Of a stretch of DNA of 64,000 nucleotides, positions 38,421 through 49,137 are shown piece after piece. The notes under the pieces are model-generated. The model made no database searches, was not told the DNA's origin, and worked only from the letters and a program-made list of their open reading frames with translations. The stretch is from Isoetes taiwanensis (taxonomy: Eukaryota > Streptophyta > Lycopodiopsida > Isoetales > Isoetaceae), in NCBI GenBank assembly GCA_021234155.1, contig JAJEKV010000013.1, positions 4,214,028-4,278,027 on the forward strand. The letters run 5' to 3'. Numbering within the stretch: the first letter of the stretch is position 1; each line of letters opens with the position of its first letter. The position numbers were made by a program, and so were the translations under genes.

Positions 38421-40931
38421 AAGTGTAGAAATGTACATTTCAAATATGGTTGAGTGTTGGTTCAAAATGTTATTTTTGGATTGCCCGAAGTGCAAACCCT
38501 TTGAGGGTGGATTGATTGAATATTATTGAGATATTCAAATTGAACATATGAGATTAGAAATTTCTCTGCATCCAATGAGTGAGATCAAAGTTTTCTCTGC
38601 GTTCCGTGAGTTTATAGGTGATTTGGTTACCATTGGTTGTCATGATACGTTGTTAGGGTGTCATCTGACCATCCAATGCCAATAGAAAATCGTTGAAGAG
38701 GTCCACACAGAATATAGGAAGCAACAGGTTTGGGCCCACGGATGTTGGGCAAGCCTTAGTCACGAGGCATTGTAAATCTGTAGAAACAAATAACAGAAGG
38801 TACCACAGTCTGAATCAATGATTTCTTATTGGGGATACTATGTTTTCATGAAAGGAGGATGAGAGAAGACGTATAAAGGGGTTTTTCTTCTTGGATTTTA
38901 TCTCTAGTTGAGCTTTTATTGATGGCTCTATTGCATACCAGAATCTATCATTAGGGCTACGTGGAACTCGTAGCAACAACAAGGGATCTGCATTTAGATT
39001 ATAAAGAAGCTTCAATATTGATAGATTTAAAAGCAGGTTGAGCAATTGCCCGAGTTATTCTACCCAGATAATTTTTTACTATCATTAACATTAATTATTA
39101 CAAACCATTGCATTCCACACTTAAAAATAAAATTCCCCCTTAAAGCCCCTTTGGTTTGGGTGCATATTCACACGGGGGGTGACCCAAAATAAAGTTTAGC
39201 ACAATGCAAGAAATTGTTCTTCATATTTTGACTATCATACCCTGACTTTTAGAAAGGATTTTTAGTCCAAGAAGCCGAGGTGCAATTGGCATCTTTGTGA
39301 TGCCCTACAATACTGTGTTTTTATACCTTGTTGCATGCTTTCTATTTGGAGTCGTGTAATGCCTTTTGGGCAAGACTCCTAGGCTACCTCTTCTGGTAGA
39401 TGCATCAGACGTCCAAGCGTGATAACATGTTTAGCTCTATTTGGCATGGAACTATAGTTTCATCTTTTCACGTGTTTTTCATTCATAAGTTCACTTGCTC
39501 TTATGCATTCTTTGAGCTATCTGCGTGCAACTTTGTTGCATTGGATCTCATAAACGTTGGAGATATTTCTACAGATCTCTGCATGTAGTTTCTATTTTTT
39601 CAAATGATGTTGATGCTACCCTATGAAGAGTAATTATTTTTCCTAATGTCCCCGAGTTTTCAGTTTAGCACAGTATGTTTTGGGATATTATATCTTTATT
39701 TTGGTTAGAACAGAACAGAACAGAATAGAATGGTTTTTATCTTCCACAGAGATCAATCCTATGGGACCCAATAAAAGAGCGCAACAAGCTTATTACTGTC
39801 CGGATTAACCCCTCCCCCAAAAGGGTTTTCGAGGGTTTTCGAGGATTTTCGAGGAAAGAACCGTAGCAGTAATAATGGTGCTGTCAAACTGTATAAAGAT
39901 ACATATCATGAAATATACAAGTCAGATGAGTGTCCAAGGAGATAGTTGATTTCCCACATCCATGACCTTTTCAAGGTATGATCCTAGAGCATATCTATTA
40001 TATATTACTTTCTCTATATATATGCCATTTCGTCACGTTTGTAGAATCTTTACCAGTTTTGTTGTTGTTGCACTACTAGAAACTCAAGGGGCTTAACGTT
40101 GTTGTTGATGTCTTTGTAAAGTTATATGCTTTATTCAAGTATTTTTGCTCTAGATTCTAGCTTCAACAGAATCAGAGTCCATTCTCCAACAAATTTATGC
40201 AAGATGGGATCCCATTCTTTGTTTTGAATGCTGCCTGAAAATCTGAATGGAGGAATGACATATTTACCATACCTCTCTGGCATGACCATTTGGCACCCTG
40301 ACATTGCCAAGTCTGGCCACTTTTGGATGCTTGTGTGTTTAGTATAGGACTGAGGGTTCTTTAAGTATGCATGTTTAAGTAGGCACTTCGTGGCAGCTTC
40401 AAGAAATTCCATTTACTTCAGGTGAGTTTTGCCCCTCAATTCTGCCATGGAAAAATAAGCCATGTTTTATTATCCAAATTGATAACAATAAGGTGATGAT
40501 TTTTTTTATTGATTGGTTTGAATCCTATTTTTGCATAGTAGCATATCCAGAATATAATTGTTTGAATAGCAATTTATGGTTTTCTTTGCAGAAAAGAGAT
40601 GTTGCGTAGCTAATCATTTGAAAGGAAGGAAACAATTTTGTGCTTTAACATGTTTGTTAGACCTGGATTCCAATTTCTTCTCTTCTTGATGTGATATGTA
40701 TCAATTAAATTAACCACAGTAATTATAAGATCTATCCCTTTAATAAATAAGCTTTCTTATCATACCATAATGGTTGATTAGCATAGGTCTATTACCAGAC
40801 TTTCTGACCTTCTGATCATAGAATTGTAGAACGCTTTCTTTTTTTTACTTTCAGTTGATTTCTTTGTTATGAATTTGATTCTTAGAATTCCAAGTTTTTC
40901 TTGCAAATGGCGGTTAAAAAAGAATATAAAT
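38421..40931. other. No gene recognised
   Basis: Holds the single foldback arm at 39073 and a hairpin-family relic at 39805-39860, where GGGTTTTCGAGG is repeated in tandem. Otherwise AT-rich and anonymous. Confidence 0.5.
39073..39184 (+). repeat. Single arm of the same foldback family
   Basis: This 112-bp stretch matches the left arm at 21298-21416, including CCTTTGGTTTGGGTGCATAT and the ending CACGGGGGGTGAC, with scattered changes in the AT-rich half. No inverted partner follows, so it is a half element. Confidence 0.8.
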
Positions 40932-41866
40932 CATTAGGGCGGATTTGGGGTCTGAAAATGGCCTCCTATCAGCCATTCCACGTCATATTTCCGCTCCTTT
41001 TTTCCCATGCCACCTAGGATACCAAAATCTCATCATTACAGATTTACTTGGAATATTATCCCGGAATAAGGGGGATCGTGCATTCATGGCGCCATATGTA
41101 TTTAATTCTGTTGGTTGTCAGACAGACTGATGCAACACGTGGCGCTTCTAAAAAGCCACTTGCATTATAGCATACCGGCAACTCATGACGGTGTCTCTTG
41201 GTTTGTCAGATACCAAGTGTGCGGCGTCACTTAGATTCTTGCGCTATTTTCATTTTAGAGGCCATGGCCATACAAGCTTCCCCGCCTTCCACATTTCAAA
41301 ATTTGAATGTGTAGGTTGAAGCTTTGTATCGAACTTTCATTTCGGTTTTGGTATTGCGCTTTATGGGTGGTTCACATGGAGAAGTTTAGGCCCTCCTCAC
41401 CGAAGTTACGGCGAGTAAAGCCTTCGATTAAAAATTTCATTTGCATCAGCTCACATGCAAGTTGGATCTTGCGAGGGCTGATTTTCCAAAAGCGGGGCTG
41501 AATTTTTTGCCTCAGCCCAAGTTCAAGTTGAGGTTTTAAGCCGGCCAGCCCATGATTCGTCCATGTGAACCCAAAGATGCTTAGGGATCTTTACTTCATC
41601 CCAATGCGGGGCTTCCTCCCCCTACAATTCGAAATTTGAATTTGCTTAATGTATAAAAGCATGGATTGTAGGAGAATGGACTTTTCGATTTCCATATACG
41701 CGTTGCAAATTTCAAAAACGAGGTTAGTAATACGGACGTTCGGCTCATAATGGCCGGGTGTCTTTGGGGCATACAAATTGTACACCTTCATTTCGCCTGC
41801 GGCGATCCACGCTTGATATGGAAGCTCCAAATGATGTGTAGATAAGGATCCAACTGACTCACGAAT

Positions 41867-42151
41867 ATGCTCCAGTCTTCAATCGTAAAAAAAGGAGGTC
41901 TAAAAAATAAGAACTTAGACCTCGACATGTTGCGTCTTGCAGGCTCAAAAAGTGTCGACATCTGGGCGGATGGCAGTTTATATCCATTGGATCCGTTGAG
42001 TGACAAGAAACCGTCATTTCGGGACGTTTCAAGTTTAGTCCGATTTTGTGGTGACGGTAACTCTGGCCTCCTGGGATATTGTGAGAGATTGAGAGAGGAT
42101 GAAGGCATTCGGAATCGAATACAGTTCCTTGAGATGAGCTGCTTCCGATAA
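41867..42151 (+). other. Open frame inside the TIR element, unknown
   Basis: A 94-codon frame with ordinary composition, containing KSVDIWADGSLYPLDPLSDK and RDVSSLVRFCGDGNSGLL. I recognise no family. It could be a captured host fragment, as happens in Pack-MULEs, or chance. Confidence 0.25.
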
Positions 42152-42492
42152 GAAAGAGGAAATGTCCGTGAAGATGCTAATAAGTGACATTATACTTTGC
42201 AATGCGAAGGGTTTATACATTCTTTAAGTACAAAGGTTATGGTGTTTGTGTTTAGATACCTCTAATACAAGAAGTCTTTGACTACTTTTCACAATAGATT
42301 CCTTTAAAAATCTATTGCTATTTAAATTATAGCAAAAATGAGTCTTGAAACTCTTTAAGTAGTAGAAGAACTCTTTGACTAGTTATCCATTTGATGACCA
42401 TTTTTTAAGAAAATATGATATGTCACATTCTTATATGCAAACATTCATAAAATTTATGAACATTGAAGGTCAAAGCCATCCTTGTTTAAAGA

Positions 42493-42560
42493 GGATCATA
42501 TGATGCGAAATCTTCATGTGCAGAAGTAATTGCATATAAGAAATTCGCCTGGTGTGATCC
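42493..42560. repeat. 68-bp hairpin, copy 1 (subtype A)
   Basis: It starts GGATCATATGATGCGAAATC and ends ATTCGCCTGGTGTGATCC; the arms pair imperfectly. The left arm resembles copy 5 more than the middle copies. Confidence 0.75.
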
Positions 42561-42699
42561 TTGCGTAAAAAAGTAAATAGAAACACAAATATTGAACTTA
42601 CAACTTAGCGTAAACAAATAGTATTTTAATAAACCAACACTTTGCATACTAACACTTTCTTTCTTTCCTTTTACTTGAAAGCTTTTTTTTTTTCAAGAT

Positions 42700-42767
42700 G
42701 GATCACACCAAGCGAATAATACATATGCAAAAAAAAAGGGACACACTAAATTCGCATGGTGTGATCC
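42700..42767. repeat. 68-bp hairpin, copy 2 (subtype B)
   Basis: The arms GGATCACACCAAGCGAAT and ATTCGCATGGTGTGATCC pair at 17 of 18 positions around a 32-base loop. Confidence 0.85.
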
Positions 42768-42895
42768 ACTTTCTTATTTGTTGTCAAATTAAAATTAAAC
42801 ACAAGTACTCATTCCTATTTGTATCTAAAATGCTTTACCACTCTTAAGTACATAAGTCATTATCCCTTTTCAAAGAGCATATTATTTTTCAAGAA

Positions 42896-42963
42896 GGATC
42901 ACACCAAGTGAATAGTACATATGCAACAAAAATGGAACACACTAAATTCGCATCGTGTGATCC
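42896..42963. repeat. 68-bp hairpin, copy 3 (subtype B)
   Basis: It has the same length and arms as copy 2 with three substitutions (for example AAGTGAAT and GCATCGTG); the loop is nearly identical to that of copy 2. Confidence 0.85.
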
Positions 42964-43292
42964 ACTTTCTTATTTGTTGTCAAATTAAAATTGAACACAA
43001 GTACCCCTTCTCATTTAATGCTTTACCACCCAAGTGCATAAAGTTATTAGTCCTTTTCAAAGAGCATATCTTTTTTTACGAAGGATCACATCAAGCATCC
43101 TATTTACATCTAAAATACTTTACCAACTCTAGTAGTACATAAAGTTATTAGCCTTTTTCAAAAAGCAAACACTTTATCAATAAATGAGCACGTCACATAT
43201 CCACACTTAACTTCAAATAAGACACATATATATTTCTTTTATTAAAAGATAATCAAAGTAATTTTACTATAGGAAGTCATCTTTTTCCAAAA

Positions 43293-43360
43293 AGATCACA
43301 CCAAGCGAATTTTGTATAAGCTAAAAGGTTGGAATATACTAAATTCGCATGCTGTGATCC
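43293..43360. repeat. 68-bp hairpin, copy 4 (subtype B)
   Basis: Starts AGATCACACCAAGCGAAT and ends ATTCGCATGCTGTGATCC; the loop differs from copies 2 and 3, but the length is again 68. Confidence 0.85.
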
Positions 43361-44074
43361 ACTTTCTTGTTTGTTGTCAATAGATAATAACACCAAGTCC
43401 CTCATCAATAGTCTCCCATTTGCATATAAAATATGTATCATTCCAAATTATATTATGTTTTATGAACTAAACTTTTTCAAAGAGGGTCCCAAAGCAAAAT
43501 ACAAACACTTAATCAATAAGCCAACACTTTACCAACAACCAAAGCTTTATTAAATAAGATTTTTATGTTATTTTATCAAACCTAACAATGTTCCCATATG
43601 TTTTTTATGTTCCCATATGCGACACTTTGAGTTAACTGATCCAAAGGCTCGTGAAAGCGACATTTTATACAATATATCTTTGGAGCTTTTGTGTCGTGGC
43701 ATTAGTAAACACCTCTAATGGAGCAAATATTTTGTAACTCATTTTTTCAACAACTCTGGATGCACGTCTTATCAAACATTTCTTCATTGCAAGGACACCA
43801 TTCTCATAAGGCTTGCACAATTCGCTTAAAAGAGGTCATGGGAGGACTTTCAAGCTCGGCTCCCACAACTTTACAACGTAAAACTAGATGCCCATTGCCC
43901 TGAATGTATATCTTGGAAAAGCATGTCTCTTATGTCCATATGTTGGACAACAACGATGCTAGTAATGCTTTTCCCTAGTCTCAAATCCCCAACATCTGAT
44001 AAATATAGCCCAAAGAAAAATATTTGATTCAGTGAGTGAATATAAATCAAGAAGAGGGAAGAAAAAAGAAGCAA

Positions 44075-44142
44075 GGATCACATGACGCGAAATCTCACTA
44101 TACATTTACAAAGTGCATATGCATTTTCGCATGGTGTGATCC
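44075..44142. repeat. 68-bp hairpin, copy 5 (subtype A)
   Basis: Starts GGATCACATGACGCGAAATC and ends TTTCGCATGGTGTGATCC. It lies 782 bases after copy 4, about four array units. Confidence 0.8.
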
Positions 44143-45343
44143 ATGTATTATTGAGGGTGCAAATTTGCAAATATCCTCCTCTTCAAATCCCTTCCCCCCC
44201 TCCCTTCCCTTTTGTTTTTTGCAATATACTATCCATAGCATTTATTTTGAACCCTATAGTTCTACCTATTCATTGCGTATGAATGTAAACTCTCCGATGT
44301 AACTCCATAGTCACCCTTCGTTGGGATAGCATTCTCACCCACGAGCCTATGGATAGATATCCTTCCACCGATCATGCCTTTATTGTTTTGTAAGTGATGA
44401 ACTGCGGAAGCAATGTAGGAGTACTAGGAGCAATGATGGATGCAATTAGAGATACTGGTCGGTCGTTGAATTGTAAGAATGAATGGCGGGGGAGCAATAC
44501 GATGAATGGGAAGAGTCGAAAAGTAGGAAAACTTGAATGAAAATTTGGGTAGTAAAAACATGGCATGTAACGTATGTTTGCTTGTCCAAGACATTGCCTC
44601 GGCCGTTGTTGCTTAACTCTATGCTCAGCCCAAAAAAACACAGAACACTATTGGAGACTTGGATTCCAAATGAAGAGCTTAAGGTGGAGAGGATGCACGA
44701 AGGGCGCTTAATGTGAACAATGGAAATCTTGGTGCCAAAATTTGATAAGGGGTTGGTGCATGTGGGCATGCACAAGAGGGCGGGGAAAAGTAGCCATTAT
44801 TTTGGTCCGCGATACGATTTTCGAAAAATGCGGGCCATTAATGTGGTTGCAATGAATGCACAAACATGTCCTATGAAATTTTGCCATGTGGATGCCAAGT
44901 AAGCCTGCTCCTCTTTCTACTTTCCAACTAATACTGACTTTGGAAAAAAATGCCAAACATCATTGGTCGCGAGAAACATGACGTGGAATTCTGGCATCCA
45001 AGATATGGGCCATTTTGAGACCCCAAATCCGCCCTAATGTTGGCACTGCCATTTAGACTAGATGGCACAAGTGAGCATTTAGAAAGGTTGCACAATTATT
45101 AGTGCCTCTGCACAGTTTGATCATGCAAAATATGAGCTTCAATGCACGAAAATATGTAGCAAAAGAACATTAGGCTAGATGGTGACTTTTCACTGCACTC
45201 TAAAGGCATTTGGCATCATTAGAAATATAGAACACAGCATGCGCATACGTTGGAAAATTGTTTAATATGGTCTTTTATCTTTTGGAGAAAGCTCAATTGA
45301 TATCTATATGCTAGATGCACGTGCTTAAATGAAGCATATAGAA

Positions 45344-45461
45344 CATTTGCTTGCAAAATTGAGATGCTATTTTATAGAATTTATTGATAGCGGCCATGCC
45401 CAACAGGTAAAATCATTTGCTTGCAAAATTGAGATGCTATTTTATAGAATTTATTGATAGC
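45344..45461 (+). repeat. 48-bp direct repeat next to the LINE 3' end
   Basis: 45344-45391 and 45414-45461 are identical (CATTTGCTTGCAAAATTGAG...), separated by 22 bases. The second copy abuts the LINE-derived sequence. Confidence 0.9.
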
Positions 45462-45465
45462 AGCC

Positions 45466-45753
45466 TGCAGCCTCTCTGATTCCTCGACTCAGGTACAAGC
45501 TATTTCAAAGCTTTCTGGTGTTCCCGGGATTAGTAGAGCGGAAGTTTGCCATTTGGCGGGACTTCTTGGGTGTTGTAGATGGTGATGGTCGGTTTATGCA
45601 ATGATAGGGGAGTTGCAGTTTTTTCGTGAGTTTGTTGTGGAGTGTCGAGGTATCGCTGTCTCTTTGGGGCAGTTCTCCTTCCTCCTCACTTGCTTTGTAA
45701 CATTACCATTCTTTTAATATATTGATGACACAGTTCTTCAAAAAAAAAAAAAA
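45466..45753 (+). mobile_element. 5'-truncated LINE 3' end with poly(A)
   Basis: It begins CAGCCTCTCTGATTCCTCGA, matching the end of the LINE at 63965-64000, and continues as the family's 3' region to TTCTTC followed by a run of about 14 A (45740-45753). A possible target duplication is GGTAAAAT(C/T)ATTT near 45406 and 45757. Confidence 0.75.
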
Positions 45754-46188
45754 GAGGGTAAAATTATTTTTATTTGCACTGTTTTAAAACAATGCAATTA
45801 GACAGTGTAAAACCTGACATGCATACATTTTTGAGCATTTTATAGCATGTGCTGATATACATGTTTTTTGGATGAGGATAAGAATACCCATAAGCAAATT
45901 TTGGGATTCTTAGCTTTTTGATTTGATTCACATATGCTAGTCTTTGTAAAATGGACCTATGTGCAAGCAAACATTCCCTTTCCTTGTGCTTTAAGGCATG
46001 GTCAATACTTTGGAAAAGATATGTCATGCTGGAGATCCTGCAAGCCCATGCTTTTCTGCATTCCCTTATGCATAGCCTATGCTATTTAGTAGGATAAAGA
46101 CTCTCAATAGCTGCAATTTTTGAAATGCATGGCAACTCTGATTTGTTTTCTAAGCCCTTAATGTAATCTTCAAACTGGTGTTAAACAG

Positions 46189-46287
46189 AGGAGATGCGAG
46201 CGAATTGCAAAGGAGTTTGTCTCTATTGCACATGACTTTTATAGACGAAAGTATATTACAAGAATAGAAACGGCACTTCATTTGAAG
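46189..46287 (+). other. 33-codon exon-like segment, protein family not recognised
   Basis: It is bounded by TTAAACAG and AAG|GTATCA, exactly 99 bases and open in one frame: RRCERIAKEFVSIAHDF, then YRRKYITRIETALHLK. The amphipathic, charged make-up and clean borders make a real exon likely. I see no companion exons within 1 kb. Confidence 0.45.
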
Positions 46288-46405
46288 GTATCATTCAAGC
46301 GTTATCATAAGTTAGATTTGGTACATTTATGGTTTTCATCGGAACCTCCAATGCTCATCTAAGAATTACATTGTGCCTTTGATATTCATATGCACTTTTT
46401 GGTTC

Positions 46406-46662
46406 TTTGTTCTGGTTGTTTGTTTCTATCGAAACCCTATTCTATTGCTTCAAGCATGGATGATCAATTCCTTGCAGATGCCATTTACCAGGATTTGATC
46501 CTTTAGCTTATTCTTTGCAATGTTATTTACCAGGATTTGATTCTTAAACTTTTGTTGCTTTGTTTTGTTGTTTGTATTGAATCCGTATTCTATTGTGTCA
46601 AGCCTGAATGGTCAATTCTTTGCAGCGACCATTTGCCAGGATTTGATACTTCACTCTATTCT
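46406..46662 (+). repeat. Diverged tandem duplication, about 147-bp period
   Basis: 46406-46513 and 46552-46662 share TATTCTATTG(C/T)(T/G)TCAAGC and CCAGGATTTGAT. Confidence 0.7.
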
Positions 46663-47384
46663 ATTCTATTCTTGAACTGAATCTACATGCCCTTATCCTA
46701 GTGTTGACCTGCAAGTACAGATATTTTACTGAAAAAATAGATGTCTCCAGGTTTGATGGTAAATCTATTTGCACTGTGAATAACAAATCACACTGTGATG
46801 TACAGTTCTATTTGCCATGGATCAATGTAAAAAATGGGCTTGAATTTACTTTGCGCAAGAAATGGTTATGTCCTCTCCATTATGTAGATGATATACATTT
46901 TTCCATCATTTTGCTATAGCTGGTCAGAAATCATTTTACGATGTGAGCATGAATTTATGGTCTCTTAAGGCAAGATATTCAATGTTTGATATTCCAGCCC
47001 AACTTTAAATTGATGTTACTTTGCAGAGTTAAGACATAATATTCTGATCTATGGCGTTTGATTAGGTTAGTATGAGAATTGTTAATATCCCTTAATGAGT
47101 AATCTAAGAAGGCTTAGCATTGATATTTTAAATTGAATGATTTGATGCTTTTGAATAAACGGGTAAAAGCATGTTAGGGTGTACCACTTTTGGAACCTGC
47201 AAAAGTACATACACTAGGTACTTCAGAATTGGGTACTTTCTCATTTTTCTTTTCATTAAAACTAATACAAAAATCCAAAATAAAAGTCAAGGACATGGTA
47301 ATATTCAAAGTTAAGATAAAGATAATGCTATCGGAGACCAATATATATATAAAAAGTTATAAAACATACCTTATATTGAGACAT

Positions 47385-49123
47385 TGTGACGCTCCCTGAA
47401 TATATACGACACCCAGCCGTATACATACAGGGACTTTCCCCTCCCATGGCAACCAACTTGCCATGAGCAGGGCCCTCCGTCTATTACGGGCCATCTATGA
47501 AATGATGCCCGAAAGAAGGTTTGACGAAGGGTCATTCGCCCACGCCTTCAATGGGACTCCTACGTCGCGGAAGCATGAATACAAGGGTTAGCACACAGCA
47601 TAAATCATATATAAATAACCACCACGAAGGGTGGCGCATCCATCCAAATACCAACGGCATAGAATATGCATCTAACCTAAGAAAACACCCAAACCCCAGG
47701 TTCTACCCCAGGCTCGGACTCCAATGAGGATCGGTGGGCCTACCGGGCCTCAAGAGATCAGCGAGGACCGAGTCTTGGCATGGCGTTGGCTGGCATAGAA
47801 CATCGGCTAGGGTTGTCCACTCCATCCGCCCCTCCTGTGCACACTTTGCAGATGGGTCAATTCATGCTATGGCTTTGCTATAGCCTTCCGGAGACGCAGG
47901 TTCTAGGGATCACCCTTTTGAGCCTACTCCAGGTTCATGACGCTTTGGTCCGATGAGGCAGGTCGGGAAGCGTCCCCTTCGTAATCACAAGTGGTTCCAT
48001 GGGTGAGCTAGAGAATACGTGCCGCATCAGCGACCCCGCATTGTCCAGACTTACTCACCCTAAATCTACTCAAAGTGCAAGGTGCTCCATACGGATCACA
48101 CCTCTACACCCAGGGAGTGTCAGACCCATACCCGGCCCTCTACGTGACCGCCATCGCCTAGCCTAGCCATCTTGTAAGAGTCTCGGGAGCCTTGTATGCT
48201 CGTGCAAGACCCCACCCCTCATGTCACCTGCTTGTGTTCCTTGTGCGGGTGCTAAGCCGGACCATAGCATCTAGGACCCGGTGGGCTCTTGTGCCTGAGC
48301 CGCAATATTGGGAATTGAGGGGTTTTATCTAGGAACATACTAACGATATATGAGTTCGAGGTCTCTACCCCGCCCTTATTTCCCCATTTCAGAGTGATAC
48401 CATACAAAGAACTATCAATCCATCCTTTTTAGGAACCAAACCCGTAATCGAATATAAAGAGAACTTACCTTTACAATCAAGGGTTAGTTCCTACCATTAA
48501 AACACAGAGAGAACAGACAGAACATCACAACAAGTGCCCAACAGGGGCGCTACCCTAGAATTCACAACTAAACTACTACCAACCAGTGTTTCGGCTGGAC
48601 CCGTTATCGTGGGGTGCTTCCATAGTGCTGTACGAAGGGTGGCAGCAACAGCTAGGGGTTGTTTAGTGATTTTGGTGAGGTCAGCAACGGTCCTTGAAAT
48701 TTCGGCTACTCCCTTTCGGCCAATAGTCCTTGGCCCAGCTGCTCCTTGGGCGGCTCACAATAGTCCTTAGGCCACTGCTCCTTGGGGCCACCACTCCTTA
48801 GCCCAGCAGCTCCTCTCCTCCATCTCCAGCTGCTCCTAATTCGAATTGGGGCACAAAAGCCCTAATTTGGGTGTCCAAAATGGAAACCATGCCTTGCCCA
48901 ATCGATTTGGGCCAAGTGGCACCCCCTTGTTGGTGCTAATTAACTAATTTAGCTTAATTAGGGTAATTAGGCTATATACTTTATAATTATCCACAATGGA
49001 TTTATTAACATAGCTAAATAAAACCATTGTGGTCGACGCCCACTTAGCCAATTACCCCTTATGTCCTAGTGGCGTGTCCTTGCATGCATATTATGATACC
49101 GTATGAATGCACGGAACGTCACA
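47385..49123 (-). repeat. Left (3') LTR, 1739 bp
   Basis: It pairs with 55942-57692 over its whole length. It begins TGTGACGCTCCC and ends GGAACGTCACA. It holds a short GC-rich stretch with CTTGGGCC-type repeats that is shorter than in the other copy. Confidence 0.9.
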
Positions 49124-49137
49124 TTCTCCCCACCTTA

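Larger units (their letters stand above)
42493..43360. repeat. Tandem array of about 200-bp units, each centred on a 68-bp hairpin
   Basis: Hairpin cores start at 42493, 42700, 42896, 43083 (truncated) and 43293, with spacings of 207, 196, 187 and 210. Each full core is exactly 68 bp, begins GGATCACACCAAGCGAAT or a variant and ends with its near complement ATTCGCATGGTGTGATCC. The flanks are also conserved: a T-rich run then TCAAGA before the core, and ACTTTCTTATTTGTTGTCAA after it. A further core lies at 44075-44142. Confidence 0.85.
40932..45039. mobile_element. 4.1-kb element with 32-bp terminal inverted repeats
   Basis: The ends are inverted complements, 40932-40963 and 45008-45039, identical at 31 of 32 positions (CATTAGGGCGGATTTGGGG...). 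Weaker symmetry continues inward, for example ATTCCACGTCAT at 40976-40986 against ATGACGTGGAAT at 44979-44990. No target-site duplication is obvious next to the ends. No transposase was recognised. It therefore resembles a non-autonomous, perhaps Mutator- or foldback-like, DNA transposon that carries internal repeats. Confidence 0.72.
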
